Below are positions 23,325-35,479 of a stretch of 64,000 nt of DNA, in pieces (the stretch's first letter is position 1; each line of letters begins with the position of its first letter). The position numbers were made by a program, and so were the translations under genes. The stretch spans positions 3,720,001 through 3,784,000 of the forward strand of contig JBBMOL010000065.1 of assembly GCA_037954665.1 (NCBI GenBank), written 5' to 3'. The notes below the pieces were generated by a model. The model had not been told where the DNA came from. It saw nothing but the letters and a program-made list of their open reading frames with translations, and made no database searches. This DNA is from Laguncularia racemosa. Its lineage: Eukaryota > Streptophyta > Magnoliopsida > Myrtales > Combretaceae.

Positions 23325-23340
23325 TTGAGGCTTAAGGAGA
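23325..23340 (+). other. Polypurine tract of the nested element
   Basis: TTGAGGCTTAAGGAGA directly precedes the TG of the 3' LTR. It is purine-rich but broken by CTT. Confidence 0.65.
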
Positions 23341-24534
23341 TGATAGGAATCAAAATCCGATAAGACCTATAATTAGGGCAAGAACCAAAAGATTTCGAAT
23401 ATAGGCGATGAGGGCCCATTTTAAGCACATCGACTCTGGAATTATTTGTTTACTAACCTCTTTTCTGTTATTCATATATTGTATATTCCAACAGGCACAC
23501 TTATCATGCTTTATAGGGCGATGGACAAACTCACTAAGACTCAGCTTATGGGTTATCTGTGGACCAACCTAAACCGGCGATGAGTTGGGCCGACAAATCC
23601 AATGAAAGAACTAGCATGATGAAGACTATTTTTATTTATAATTATTTCTTTGGACTATTTATGTTGTAATCTTTCTTTTGGGACACTTCCATTTGCTTGT
23701 AATTGTCATTTAGGATTGGCACCCTAAAAGTGGCATGATTGTAATTTTATGAACTTTTTAACTCTAAAGGGAGCAAGTATAAATACTTGCTTAAGTAGGG
23801 TTTTTAGGGGAGAATTTTTAGAATATACACTTGACATTTTCGTGAGAGAATTAGGGTTCTTCCTTAGTTCAATTCCTCTTATCAATTTCAATCCCGAGTT
23901 GAAATTATGGCAAGTGTAACAAGGAGAAATTGTGAGTTATATCAATTTCTATTTGTTGTGTTTCTTTTCTTCTATAGTGAGTCATATCTAGGGTTAGATT
24001 GAAGCTTTCTAGGTCAGATTTGATTGCATTTGTAACCAAATTCTTATTGCTAATTGATTGGTTTTAGCCTTGGTTTTTAACCTTCAATTTAACCTCATTT
24101 GAATCGTTGATCATTTTGTGTGGGAAGTGGATCACAGAATTGAATCTAGTTGTTCTTGTGTATTTTTCACGTAGATGTATTAGTGATTAATGTTATATTG
24201 GAAGAAATCATCTTTGTGGAATTGTAATTGCAACTTTGAGCATTCGGTTCTCTTTGCATCCTCACTAAGGTTTACGCAATTTATAGTTACTTGAACCGAG
24301 ATTGGTTTAGTGCAATTGAGGTTGATTATTCATTCCAATTGCATGTGCTTAACCCCTAATTTGGGCACATCATATTTGGATTTAATATTGACTACACCAT
24401 TGTTTGAATAATTGGCTACAAGTAGTGAAGAATTGATGCCATTATTTATGTGATTGGAAGCTAGTTTGATTGAAATTATTTGTTTGTCTTTCAAATTAGT
24501 TTTACTTGTGCTTAATCCCCTTTTAGGCACATCA
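23341..24534 (+). repeat. 3' LTR of the nested element
   Basis: 1194 bp, starting TGATAGGAATC and ending CACATCA, with a TATA box (TATAAATA) at 23778-23785. It is closely similar to 19374-20593 but lacks about 24 bp after 'cacatcatatttgg', between the short repeats catatttgg and catattttg. Confidence 0.92.
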
Positions 24535-26330
24535 ATAATTCATGCTTCATATTCTACGATGTTATTGCTATATGAGAACATGAGACTTGTTGCTATAGGG
24601 AATTGTTTACCTTCATGTGAGACAAGCACTACCCCTATTCCAAAGATAAATACATCGGTTGCTCCATCAAAAGTACAATTTCCATTTGAGAATCTTTTCT
24701 TTTTCAGAGTTAGGATCATTTTTAGTCACCAATAAATCTTCATTTGGGAATTATGCTTATGGTTCTTGGGAAGTTCCTTCAAGTGGATGCTTAACCAATT
24801 GATTAACTACAACTTGACCTTTAAATGAACTTTGGTTCATATAGTTGATGTCAAACTCAGATAATAACATTTTCCATTTAGAAATCTTACCAATTAGGGT
24901 TGGTTTGTTTACCAAATACATCAAGAGATCATGTTTTATTAATAATTCAACTAAATAGTAGAGTGTATATTATTTGGGTCGATGCTTGACCTAAACTAAT
25001 GCACAACATGTCCTTTCTACTTTAGAGTATTTTTGTTCCCCTTCAATAAATTTCTTACTCAGGTAGTAAATGGCTCGTTCCCTTCCCTTTTCATCCTTTT
25101 GGCCGAGCATATATCCCATAGATTCAGGTAGTATTGTCAAGTACAAGAATAAGGGCTTGCCAAGTTTTGGAGTCACCAATACATGAGAGTTCATGAGATA
25201 TTGCTTGATTTCTATGAAAGCTTCTTCACATTCTTTATTCCATTCTATGATGGCATTTTTCTTTAGTAGTTTGAATAAGGGGTGACATTTATTTGTGAGT
25301 TGTGAGATAAACTGAGTAATGTAATTCAAATGCCCAAGTAGTCCTTTAACTTCTTTAAGTGTGCGTGGGGGCAGAATTTCTAGTATTGCTTTAAGCTTAT
25401 CTAGGTCCACCTTGATGCCCTTTTCACTGACCATGAAACCTAATAATTTCCCAAAGGTAACTCCAAAAGTGCATTTATCTTGGTTAAGTTTCAGTTGGTA
25501 CTTTCTTAACCATTAAAACAACTTTTTTAGAGTGTTTACATGGTCTTCCCCTTCTTTGGATTTAGCGATCAAGTCATCAACATAAGCCTCAATATCATGA
25601 AATAATGCAACCATCGCCCTTTGATATGTTACCCTAGCATTTTTAAGACCAAAGGGCATAACCTTGTAACTAAAGGTGCCCTAAGTTGTGATGAAGTTTG
25701 TCTTGGTCTTATTTTCTTCTAACATCTTGATTTGGTTATATCTTGAGAAACCATCCATGAATGAGAAAAGATGGTTTCCAATTGTATTATCTACTAAGAC
25801 ATCTCTGTGGGGTAAAGGGAAGTAATCTTTTGGTGTTGCTTGATTCAGGTTTCGAAAATCTACACATACGTGAGCTTTCCCATTTTTCTTTATTACTGGG
25901 ACTATGTTTGCTACCTATTTAAGATAATCTAACACTTCAATAAACCCAACCTCCAACAATTTCTTGATTTTTTTCCTTGATTTTTAGTAAAATGTCAAGT
26001 CAAAATTGCCTTAATTTTTGTTTCTTGGGTTTGATGTTTTCTTGTGTGGGTAGCTTATAAACCACAATTGATGGATCAAGTCCTGCCATATCTTCATAAG
26101 ACCATGTGAATATATCAAGGTATTCATATAATAACTCAATTAACCTTCCTTTCTGTACATCATTAAGATTTCCCCCAATCTTAAGATTCCTAAGATTATC
26201 CTCATTTCCTAAGTTAACTGTTTCAATTAACTCATTAATAAAAATCCTACCCTATTCATATCTTTGCTAGTTCTCTTGAATTACTTTGTGGTCATCAATA
26301 TCATCTCTAACGACTAACCCAAATAAGGTC
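24535..26330 (-). pseudogene. Tat-1 reverse transcriptase and RNase H
   Basis: Minus-strand order: LIETVNLGNEDNLRNLKIG, then a region ending IFTWSYEDMAGLDPSIVVY, then the RT core with NHLFSFMDGFSRYNQIKM, YKVMPFGLKNARVTYQRAM and the catalytic AYVDDLIAKSKEGEDHV (about 25585-25540). An open stretch at 25434-24991 runs from GFMVSEKGIK through NYITQFISQL to the RNase H region LGQKDEKGRERAIYYLSKKF. At 24720-24540 the second RNase H begins with YFDGATDVFIFGIGVVL and NNIVEYEA. Several stops are present. The frame is cut at 24535 by the nested element and resumes at 19373. Confidence 0.88.
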
Positions 26331-29300
26331 GAAGGTGATATTAATATTTTTACCCTCTACATGCATGAGATATCCCTGATTTTCATCATTGAATCTAGAT
26401 AAATGTATAAAGAAGAAAAAAAAATGCATAAGTAGAAGGGAAAAGATGGAATGATTCAAGACTTCATTGCTTTCATTTATGTGGGTTACACTTATTGAGA
26501 AAGAAAAAAAAAACTCAACAAATATTAAATTATGGTCCACCTTTACTTTAAAGTAGGCCTATTGCTATTTAGAGGAAAAGAAAACCAATTTTGGAGTAAT
26601 TAGGAGCTACAGGATATGCTTGTTGATTCTTGTTGCTACTTGGGGTTATCTTCTCTTGTAGATACCAGTGTCTCAACACTGGCTGGATGGGTGAATGTAG
26701 TTTGGATTAGTGGAAAATTCATTGGGTATTGTATAGTCTATCTCCCCCTTTTCTTTGCCTGAACCTCATATGAAAATTTTCTTTTAGAGTAAGGACATAT
26801 CCAAGACCAAATGTCCCTATTTGACCTTCTCTAAATTGCACCTTTCCATATCCTTTTGTCTTGGAACTAGTAATCATACACACCTCATCAAATATCTGGA
26901 GTTCAAGGTCATCTAGGCCTTCTTCTCCTATATAGGGGGTATGGCCATTTCTTTATAAATGATGTAATCTTATTTGCCCATAACGGTGATGATTTGACCA
27001 TTAGAAATGAATTTGACCTTCAGATGTAGGCTAGAAGGAATGGCTTATAGCGTGTGGATCCAAGGCCTCCTAAGAAGTAAGTTGAAGGACCTTAACATGT
27101 TTAGGATTTGGAAAGGAATTCCAAATAACCGTGAGTCAATTTCTACTATTAAGTTAATTTTCCCTACAATTTCCCTCCTTAACCCATCAAAAGCCCTTAC
27201 TATGGTAGAACTTAGTTTGATGTTAGATGTATCAACACCTAGCAGGTTAAGAGTAGCTAGAGGGCATATATTAAGGGAGGACCTATTATTAATGGGGACT
27301 CTAGAAATAATCATGTTGCATTTCACCATTATGAAAAGTGGCTTGGTGTGTTGATTACCTATTCTTCAATTGAAAAGGATATCTAATCAATAGCAAAAAT
27401 GAAATTGATAATGTGTCTCAAATTTTTAGTAGATATTTCCTATGGCACTTTAACTTCCCTAAAAGTTCTAAATAGGGCTTCTTTGTGAGGCTCGAAATAG
27501 AGTAGAAGACCCATAAGGGAGATTTAAGCTAAGGTTGTCGATAATTGGTCAATGAATTTATTCTCACTAGACTTGATCATCTTTGAAAAAATTGATAGCC
27601 CCTTTTTTTCTTCTACTACTGGCTTTATAACTTTGCCACTTGAATCACCAGTTTCAGGTTTTTTCATGGTTGCTTCTTTAAGGCTATAGACCCTTCCTGA
27701 TTGAGTGATTCCTCTAATGATGGAATTTAAGGGTTTCTCTTAATTAACTGTCGCATAATTGAATAGGGCAACTTTATAGTTTTCGAGTGCTAAGGGAGCA
27801 TGAAAAGTATATTTCTTAGCTTTTTGGACTCTTTGCTCTTGTTCAGGTTCTTTGTAACATTTTAGGATCATTGGTTTAAAGTTAAATCCTATCATGTTAA
27901 CTGTTTGATCATTATCCTTCTCAGTCTAGGGATTGTCTTCTTCTTCAAAATCAGAACCCCAACCACTTGGGGAAGGTTCTTTATAGATTGGCAATTAGAT
28001 GTAATAGTCAACAAAATAATTGAGCTTCCCTAAATGTTGTCCTAATAAACCAACTATGGGATCACCTACATGCCATCTTTTCTTTAACTCCTTTTAAGTT
28101 GTTGACTTGTAAGGCTTGGGAATCAGCATTTCCCAAATGTAGGATGATTGGACTTTACCTTCCAATAACAATTGACAGATGGTTGACTTAGCTTGTGCTT
28201 TATTGTTTGGGTTGATTGATAGTAGGGAGCCAGCTTGTTGCAAGTTTTATGTTACCTATTCTATTAGTAACCTGTCTAAATCAATTTTTTGTTTAGGTGC
28301 TTTTGAAGTGATCATGTTAATGGTAGGACCATGATTAGAAAGTGGGTTATTGTTGACATTAAGAGTGGGTGGCTGAATGAAGTCTAGCTACACTATTTCT
28401 GCATCAATTAGATCTTGGATTTTATTCTTAAGTCTCCAACATCTATTTATAGAACGTCTTACTTACCCTATATGGTATTCACAATTGAGATTGAGGTCAT
28501 AGGTTCTTAGCTTGTATTTCTCATTGGGAATTGTAAAATTAATTAGATTATCAATCTTGAGGCTAGCAAAGACATAGTTGAGGGGGACTAGGATTCAGGT
28601 GAACTATTTGGGAGGTCTATTGATCTAGGGTTGATTGTTTGGTTATGTTTAGATTGAAGTATTTATGGTTAGGTTTAGTGTTTGAGAGGAAAGGTAAGGG
28701 GTTGGCTTATTGTTTCTATTGGAATTAACCATGTCAATTGTGGCTTCTTTTCCTTTGATATTATTTAGTGGCTTAGATGATGTTATCATAGGGGTTTCAT
28801 TGATTGGCAGTTTTCTAGAGGTGATAGCATTTTCAACCCTACATCCTACAGCTACCACCTTTGCAAAACTTGAAGATGTTTGCTTAATTAGGTGGTTAAA
28901 ATAGGGTTTCTCCAATGTATTGATAAATATGGATGTAAACGCTTCCTCAAAGATTAGGGTAATGACCTTTGTAACCTAAGCCCTTTGACATTAAGTGTAT
29001 TCTTTAAAGGATTCATTATGTTTCCTGTGGATACTCCCTATGTCTCATACTGAAGGAGCAACTTTAATGTTGAATTTGTATTGCTCATAGAAAGCCCAGG
29101 CCAACATTTCCTAATTATTGATTTGATTAAGGTCCAATTGTGCATACCAAGTTAGAGCAAGTCCTATGAAACTATCCTAGAAAGTCTGCACCATTAATTG
29201 GTTATATTGTATATATTTGCCTATCTTCTGAAATATAGTTTGGTGTGCATTTTTGGACATCCAGTGCCATCATATTTCTTAAACTCTAGTATCTTAAATT

Positions 29301-29726
29301 TTCCAAGATAATCAATGGCATAAAAAATTATTAGGTTAGTGATACCCAGTTGCTCATATCCATCCGATCCTTCATCTTATTAGCTAATTGTTGGAAATGT
29401 TTTCTTTCTATTTCTTTCTATCTTTCCTCAAATTGTCTTTTTAGATCTTTAGGACTATATGAGGTTTATGCCCTTGGTTTCGACTCTATAAATTTCGAAT
29501 TAAACCTATAGTTAATTTCCTCATTTTCTAGGGGTGAGATCTTAACTACTTTTCCCTTTTAGCCTCCTAAATAGCCTTCCTGAATTGGTTAGGTTGATCG
29601 AAGAAGAATTAAACTTTCTACCCAGAATTTCACTTGATCATTAAGATTTTGCATAGCTTACTCCAACGAAACCATTCTCTAATCAATAATGTTATCACTG
29701 GTTTTGCTATTGTTGTTGCTTAACAT
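26331..29726 (-). pseudogene. Tat-1 gag and protease
   Basis: Starts at an ATG at 29726 (MLSNNNSKTSDNIID) aligning with the Tat-2 gag start. It holds a coiled-coil stretch, QFEERQKEIERKHFQQL, the capsid-like region with LIKQTSSSFAKVVAVGCRVE, and a degenerate zinc knuckle CEYHIG...CWRLKNKIQDLID near 28480-28400. The protease near 27330-26970 reads RVPINNRSSLNICPLATLNL where Tat-2 has RVLIDNGSSLNVCPL: the catalytic Asp is Asn and the Gly after it is Arg, so it is dead. 26331-26960 is the protease-RT linker, without recognisable domains. Confidence 0.8.
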
Positions 29727-30034
29727 TTTAGCTCTAGAAAGAGTGTAGTATAGAATTCTTGTAGGGTTCAATTATTTAGGTGCTATCTTGAAACTTGGTG
29801 ATCAAATCAACACTTGAAACTTGTTAGATTTTTTTTTCTTTTTCTTTATATATAATAAGAATAAATGAATGCATGTATTATTCAAGTAGACATAAATATG
29901 GAAAATGGCAAATAAGTGTTAAATTATTGGAATTTCTTTTTTATTAAAGTTGCAAATTTCAAAGTTTTGATTACATTGTTAAAAAAAAAAAAATCTTAAT
30001 GTCTTTCTTCTATCTTTTTTTCTTAACGGCCTGT

Positions 30035-31520
30035 TCTCACAAAAGCTTCCTTTTTTTTTCTAGTGATTTGGAACTAGCTCCTTCTTCTTTTCCTTCCCTT
30101 GATAGATTGGGGCCTCTAACTCCTTAATCCTCTATTAAGCTATCCTTAGTTAGGCTTCTAGAGCTTCGTTCTTTTCGTGGGATCCTTTGAATTTGTTCCT
30201 TTAAGTATTTTCTTTGACTTCTACACAATCAAAATGAATTTTCATTTGAGCTTGCACCTATTGCATATAGGTTTTCATCTCTATGCATAGACTACTTGGT
30301 GCAAGATGTGTGATATCAGAAGCGTGGTAGATCCTTTTACCGATCTTGTACAATTGATTAATGATGAAGTCTTTGGTGGCTTAATGTTTTCCCACTTCGC
30401 CATCAAATTAACCCAAATCAAGATTAGGGCTTTCAATTTAGGACTCCTACGTAGCTTTTATTCCTAATAACTTAGCTACTTTATTAGCTATTATCATGTT
30501 AGGGTCTTGGTACTCAAATGTGATTGATTGTAGTGATGGCTTATGGACTATATCTTGAATAGTGTTGAATTGACGAACTACCGAATTTGGATGGTAACTC
30601 GTACACCAATTAAGTTCAATTAATGGAACTGCTTAAAAGTTTTTGCACCTTAGGATAATTTTGTTGCGGTTGCTCCATCTGACAGTCCATAAGATGTCAT
30701 CTACACTAAAGCTTTCGAGTAGCTACGAATGTAATTAGGTAATTTCATTTTTCTCCACAAGATTCAATGAGATCAATCTAGTGGGCTAATGATCATCTAA
30801 TCATGTTTAGCCTGAAGCATTTGATGTGACTTATGAACTAGATTAGGATAAAGTTGATATTACTTTTGAAGATGGCATGCTTTTTCCTTACAAAATTCAG
30901 GTTATGAATTTATTTGGCTAAGAGAGTAGGAACATAGGACTTTCCTTCTAGAAACAAGACCATTAGCTCAGTCACCCTATAATGAATGTAGAGGACCCTA
31001 GTAGGAAGAAGGAGAGTTCCAAATGTTGACAATATATAAGCATGAACTCAGTTCTATTTGTAATTTTTTGGTCCCCTCATAAGACGTCCTTTTGATTTTT
31101 AGCATCATATTGAGCTCCAAACCATGTTTGCAAGTCTATTAGATGAATGCAATGCCCATTATATTTCCCTAGTGCTTCATTAGTTATTGCTTTACAGACC
31201 CCCAATAATTTGTTAAAAATGCTGGCTAGCTTTGATTCTAAATCTAGTACGTATACCCCATTGGCTAGTGGAGGGGCTTAAAGAAGTTAAGTGTATTCTT
31301 TTATTGTTGGTGTGATTTCATGTAGGCTAAGGGAAAATGCCACGAACTCTGGTTTCTAGAAATTCACAACTCGAATTAGGGAAATGTTGACTTCGGTCTT
31401 CATGAGGGATAGAATTGGCTTAATCTTATGGTTAATGTAGGCCTATTCTTTAGGATGGTAAAAGGTAAGCTAAAAATCCAACATCATCTTTGGGTTTAGG
31501 GGCTTCTCAATGCTAGACAT
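30035..31520 (-). pseudogene. Tat-1 ORF1 (extra ORF upstream of gag, DUF7745-like)
   Basis: From an ATG at 31520 the decayed translation follows Tat-2 ORF1 block by block: KPILSLMKTEVNISLIRV, HEITPTIKEYT, YVLDLESKLASIFNKLLGV and NEALGKYNGHCI. There are many stops and several frameshifts. The conserved blocks look by eye like the plant mobile-domain-related DUF7745 fold found upstream of gag in Tat/Ogre elements. Its role there is unknown. Confidence 0.7.
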
Positions 31521-32038
31521 CTCGGATATTACAAGAAGTTAAAAAGAAAAAGAAAAAACATCACTAATTACAACATAACTTTTACAAGGAAATTAATTCA
31601 AAACTCTGACTTGCAACTTTTCATGATGCCATTTTAATGATTACGTGCCAGTTTAAAATTTCATGTATGCAAGGAAGGTAGGTTCTAATAGTTCCTAAAC
31701 TTTTTGACCTCCCGAGTTTTCAAGTAAATGGATCTCGAACCACATCGAAGTTTGACTAAGGTAGCCTAATCAGCCTCAAGCGGTGATCATTCCACTACAC
31801 TCGGAACTTACACAATGGTTTGTCTCCTAGGATTCTATTATGATCTAGGTTTGACCGTGTCTAACTACACCTGATATCCCCTTTTGAATTTACCTAAAAA
31901 AAAATATTGCACAAAATAAAAGTTAGTACAACTATATATGTCTACAAGTAAAAAAAAAAATTAAAATATAAATAAATTTTAACTTTTGAGGGTTTAAGTG
32001 GCTAGCCCACTTGGCGATCCTTAGTGGAGTCACCATCC
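31521..32038 (-). other. Tat-1 leader with primer-binding site
   Basis: On the minus strand the LTR end CTTGATA is followed by GGA and TGGTGACTCCACTAAGGA (32035-32018), aligning with TGGCGACTCCACTAGGAA after the Tat-2 LTR. A TGG start shortly after the LTR fits a tRNA primer site. Which tRNA is not settled here. The rest of the leader is non-coding. Confidence 0.65.
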
Positions 32039-33966
32039 TATCAAGCTTGATTTTTCCATTTTTTTTCCTAATTCGATTTACATTAAACTCTATGCTCATT
32101 TAATATAAATACTCAACTAAGATTAGAATTTTTTTTTTAAGAAAAAAAGGAAAAGGAGTTGCCATCCGATTGAAATTAGGAAAAGTTTTACCACTAGTCT
32201 GCATAAAAAAAAATTATAATAGAAATTTTGGAATTCAAAGGCTATCTTATTAAAATCTTATAGTACCACTTTTTAACCTTTCAAGTCATTTTTTTTTTTT
32301 GAGAAAAATAAAACAATGAAGAAGAAAAGGAAAAAGAAAAAGAAATTATTTTCAAATGAGAATGCCTTGAGGGTGCCTACGTACTTGATATCCAAAGATT
32401 AAACCAATCGTAACTCACATAGGTTATTTATTTATTTATTTTAAAACTTGTTAAAAAATTATAAATACTTATAATTCCTAAAAATAATTGTATCTAAAAT
32501 ATAATTTTTTAGAGAGAAAAAAAAAAGAAATTTTTTTTGGCTAAAATATCTTCTTAAAAAAATAACTAAAAAATTTTATTTTATAATTTTTTTAAGAATC
32601 TAAAAAGTCTTAAAAATATATATAAACTAAAAGAATTATTTAAAAAAAAAAACTAAATGCATTAAAATAAATAAAAAAATTCTTTTAAATTATAAAATTT
32701 CTTAAAAATATATAAAATAAACAAAAAGAAATTTTTCATATATTTTTTAAATTGTTTCTAAAAATGATAGAAAATAAAAAAAAAATATGAAGTTGGGTTA
32801 GGTCGTCGAATTTGGTGGTGATGGTGGAGTGATGGCATTTTTCGGTAGTCATTGGCCGTGGTGGTCTCGAGGTCAGGTTAAAAGTGACCATGAATCTATA
32901 AGCATTGCTAGTTCAAACCCAAGTGCAGTGGGGGAAGGTGATTAGAGTGGTGGCTAGCGATGAGAAAGAAAAAAAAATTGGAAGGCAACGGTGGTGTTTG
33001 ACGTGGATGGTGTTGGTAGTGGTTTGGGTTAATGATGGAATGGGTAAGCAAATGGTGGCCAAATTCAGATGTTTTGAGATGGGAAAGTAGAGAGAGAGAG
33101 TTTTGTTGGAAAACTTATAAAGAGAAAAAGCTTTGTCGGAGAAAAAAAATGGAAGGGAAGTTTTTTTTTTTTTTAAGGAATGATTTTTTTCCAACCTTTT
33201 CAAAGTAGAATGGGAGTTCTATTTGTAGGCAAATGCGAGTTGAAACGTATGGGGGAGAAGAAAAGCCTAAGGTTAGAGATTTTTTTTTTACGAATGCATT
33301 TTTTGTTTTAATTTCTTTGTGATTAATGTCTTTATTGTACTTTTAATTTAATTTCAAAAGCATTTGCTTCTAAAATTGCATCTTTTAATCTTCTATAAGC
33401 TTTAAAACATCAAAAGAAAAAATTCATGCTCCACACAGTTTCCATAGAGGACAGGTCAGAGATAGAAGACGATGAAAGCGTGGGTTTAACCTACATTTTT
33501 CATTATAACAAAATTGTAGAAAAAAGAAAACATGGGTTAACTTGTGTTTCTAGTTATAACAAAAAATACAGAAAGAAGAAAATGTGGGTTCAACCCACGT
33601 TTTATCCAAGAAAAAAATCTCGCACATTTATGTGAGCAAGGATTTAAGCCTTTTTCCAAGGGGAAATTGTGTGTGTATACTTTTTGTTAAGCCATTGGCC
33701 TGTGCCTGAATATTTTGTGCAACTAAATTGCATTTATTCCCACTTTTCCATTAAGAAAAAAAAATTGTGTGCATTTTGTGGAAATGGAGAATAGAACCTC
33801 AATCTCTTGAAAGTTGCATGTGTGTGTTTTCCACCATGCCGTTAGCCTATGCCTTGATTATATAATGAAATAAATTGCATTTATCCTACAAAAAATTATT
33901 TTTATTATTTATTTGACAAAAAAATTAAAAAAAAAATAAAAATGGAATGAAAATGGTGTGTCTACA
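32039..33966 (-). repeat. Tat-1 5' LTR
   Basis: 1928 bp. On the minus strand it starts TGTAGACACACC and ends CTTGATA. The segment 32890-33966 matches the truncated left LTR. 32039-32880 has no partner in the window. The two tRNA-like modules are present but have lost their box consensus. Confidence 0.82.
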
Positions 33967-34365
33967 ATTATGTTGTCCGCTAGGTATCTCAATAAAAGGA
34001 GACCACTTGCTACTTTAGATCATGTTTTTCTTTGGTAACTTTGTTATTAGTGGGAAGTTAACCTTGTTGATTATAGTTGCTTTTTTTTTTCCTTGTAATA
34101 AAGGCAAATTAATGGTGGTGACTAACGTAATATAGGAGGCCATGTGGTGGTGAGGATTATATGGTGAGCAAAGTTTGGATTTATGGCTTATGACTAGTGG
34201 CGGCAACAAAGATAGTCAACGAAGCATATATTGACATAAGATATCACTTTTTGGGGGATGTGTTATCTCAAGGTAATGTTGTGGTGAAAAAGATTAGTAC
34301 TAGGGATATTTTCATCGACAAGTTGGAGTCTCTTCTAATAACCAAGTTCTAGCATTGCTTAGACT
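33967..34365 (+). pseudogene. Tork-like copia RNase H remnant
   Basis: Translation with frame changes gives GNFVISGKLTLLIIVAFFF, MVVTNVI-stop-EAMWW-stop-GLYGE and IDIRYHFLGDVLSQGNVVVK, then KISTRDIFIDKLESLLITKF and HCLDLI. This is the carboxy end of copia pol (usually AVSWKATLQ...EAEYMAVTEAxKE, HIDVRYHF, KI-T-DNPADMLTK). It begins exactly where the Tat-1 LTR ends, so Tat-1 inserted into this copia element. Confidence 0.8.
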
Positions 34366-34450
34366 TGATTTCTATATATAAAACTTGATGCTCTTAATTA
34401 GGCTATATTGAGAAGGTGGAGTGAAATTGACTTTTTATAGAAGTTCGAGT

Positions 34451-34680
34451 TAAGGTGGAGATTTGTGATGTGGCTTAAACTTACACCACATATTTGAACC
34501 TAGAGACTAAGTTTTACTTTCTTCTAGAAGCTTAGAACTTGGTGACTAAGGGGACTCATTTATGCAATTTGATTTGTCTTGCCCACTAAGGTTAATTTTT
34601 TACTAGAAATTTATGCTTGGACTAGGACATGCTTCCTATAAATTAGCCATTAAGCATTCCTCTAAGGTATCATAAGAATA
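34451..34680 (+). repeat. Remnant of Tork-like copia 3' LTR with purine tract
   Basis: TAAGGTGGAGA (34451-34461) is the usual polypurine tract of this copia group and is followed by TTTGTGATGTGGCTTAAAC, resembling the TGTTGGAGTGTGGCTC start of the solo LTR at 61322. Only about 215 bp remain before the next repeat. Confidence 0.6.
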
Positions 34681-35479
34681 AGGATAAATTATATTGACCA
34701 ATCTTGTGAACTTTATAAATTATATTAACACCCTACTTTTTGAAAATACAATAGGTTACCCCTTTCTTTTACGTATGTGGACATACATATGGCAAAAATA
34801 ATGATGTGGCATTGCCACGTTAATAAAATTAATAATTTTAGTTAAATATTATAATTATATATTAACTAAAATAATAAAAAATAAAAGAAATTTTGAAAAA
34901 AAGAAAAGAAAAGAAAAACATTGAAATATGAAAAACAGCATTGTCTAACTTAAGGCCAAGGGTTGGTTAGTGCCCATCCTAACAGGTTGTTGTGCAACCA
35001 TTCAAATATGGTTATTAATCACTCCTTAGCCTTGGGTAGGTTAGAGCAGCTACAAAGATGTTGGTGGGTCCCCACCCATAACTTAAAGTATGTCATTTGA
35101 CCAATCACCACTATTTTTGTTTTTTAAAAAGAATGTCTAATCAGTTCATTTAACTCAGTTGAATTTTCTTACTTATTTATTTTTTCATGACCCACTTTAA
35201 TTTCTTACCTCTCCAACCATTTCAAGGATAAGGGGTGACCAATTCTATTTTTATTTTGATTTTTAGCATTTTTTCTTCTTTTTTTTAAAAATAATTTTTC
35301 TATTTTTCAGTTTTTGATTAATTTAGTTAATTAATATATATAATTAAAATTATTATTTTTTGTATGTGTGTCCACATAAGCAAAAGTGTAAGTAACTCGG
35401 TTTTTTATAAAGCACATTATTATTATAACATGTTGTTTTGAGTGTTTGTAAGAAATAGAAAAAGCACATAGAGAGAATT
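34681..35479. mobile_element. Fold-back (large inverted repeat) DNA element
   Basis: The block 34700-34830 (gaactttataaattat...ggttacccc...acgtatgtggacatacat...) is repeated in inverted form at 35340-35420 (ttttgtatgtgtgtccacataagc...gtaagtaactcgg...tttataaagcac). AT-rich inner arms also pair. There is no coding. The centre (34950-35090) holds a 'ccaagggttggttag' and 'cacccctaacc'-like stretch. A related end is found inverted at 62216-62310 beyond the copia element. Confidence 0.55.

Larger units (their letters stand above)
19374..24534 (+). mobile_element. Non-autonomous Ty3/gypsy LTR element carrying only protease
   Basis: LTRs 19374-20593 and 23341-24534 flank 2.75 kb of internal DNA. A Met-type primer-binding site (TGGTACTAGAGC) follows the left LTR and a purine tract precedes the right one. 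The 5-bp duplication ATAAT flanks the element at 19369-19373 and 24535-24539. It lies in opposite orientation inside the second RNase H of Tat-1, whose reading frame resumes across the join (IVEYEA on one side, GLKIALDMGIHELEV on the other). The only coding traces are a protease and the C-terminal tail of a gypsy polyprotein. RT, RNase H and integrase are absent, so mobility needed enzymes in trans. Confidence 0.93.
15445..33966 (-). mobile_element. Tat/Ogre-type Ty3/gypsy retrotransposon 'Tat-1', degenerate
   Basis: On the minus strand, from right to left: 5' LTR (32039-33966), primer-binding site, ORF1, gag with zinc knuckle, protease, RT, RNase H, a second RNase H, integrase, 3' tandem repeat, polypurine tract and 3' LTR (15445-16538, truncated). 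An extra ORF before gag, a second RNase H before integrase and a repetitive 3' UTR are hallmarks of the Tat/Ogre lineage. It is interrupted by the element at 19374-24534. Without that insert it is about 13 kb. Every ORF has several stops. Its proteins align with those of Tat-2 across the whole order. Confidence 0.88.

Noticed and set aside
33426..33635. Plus-strand frame with repeated Tyr-Asn-Lys blocks
   Set aside because: Lies within the Tat-1 LTR, antisense to the element, and is not preserved in the other LTR.
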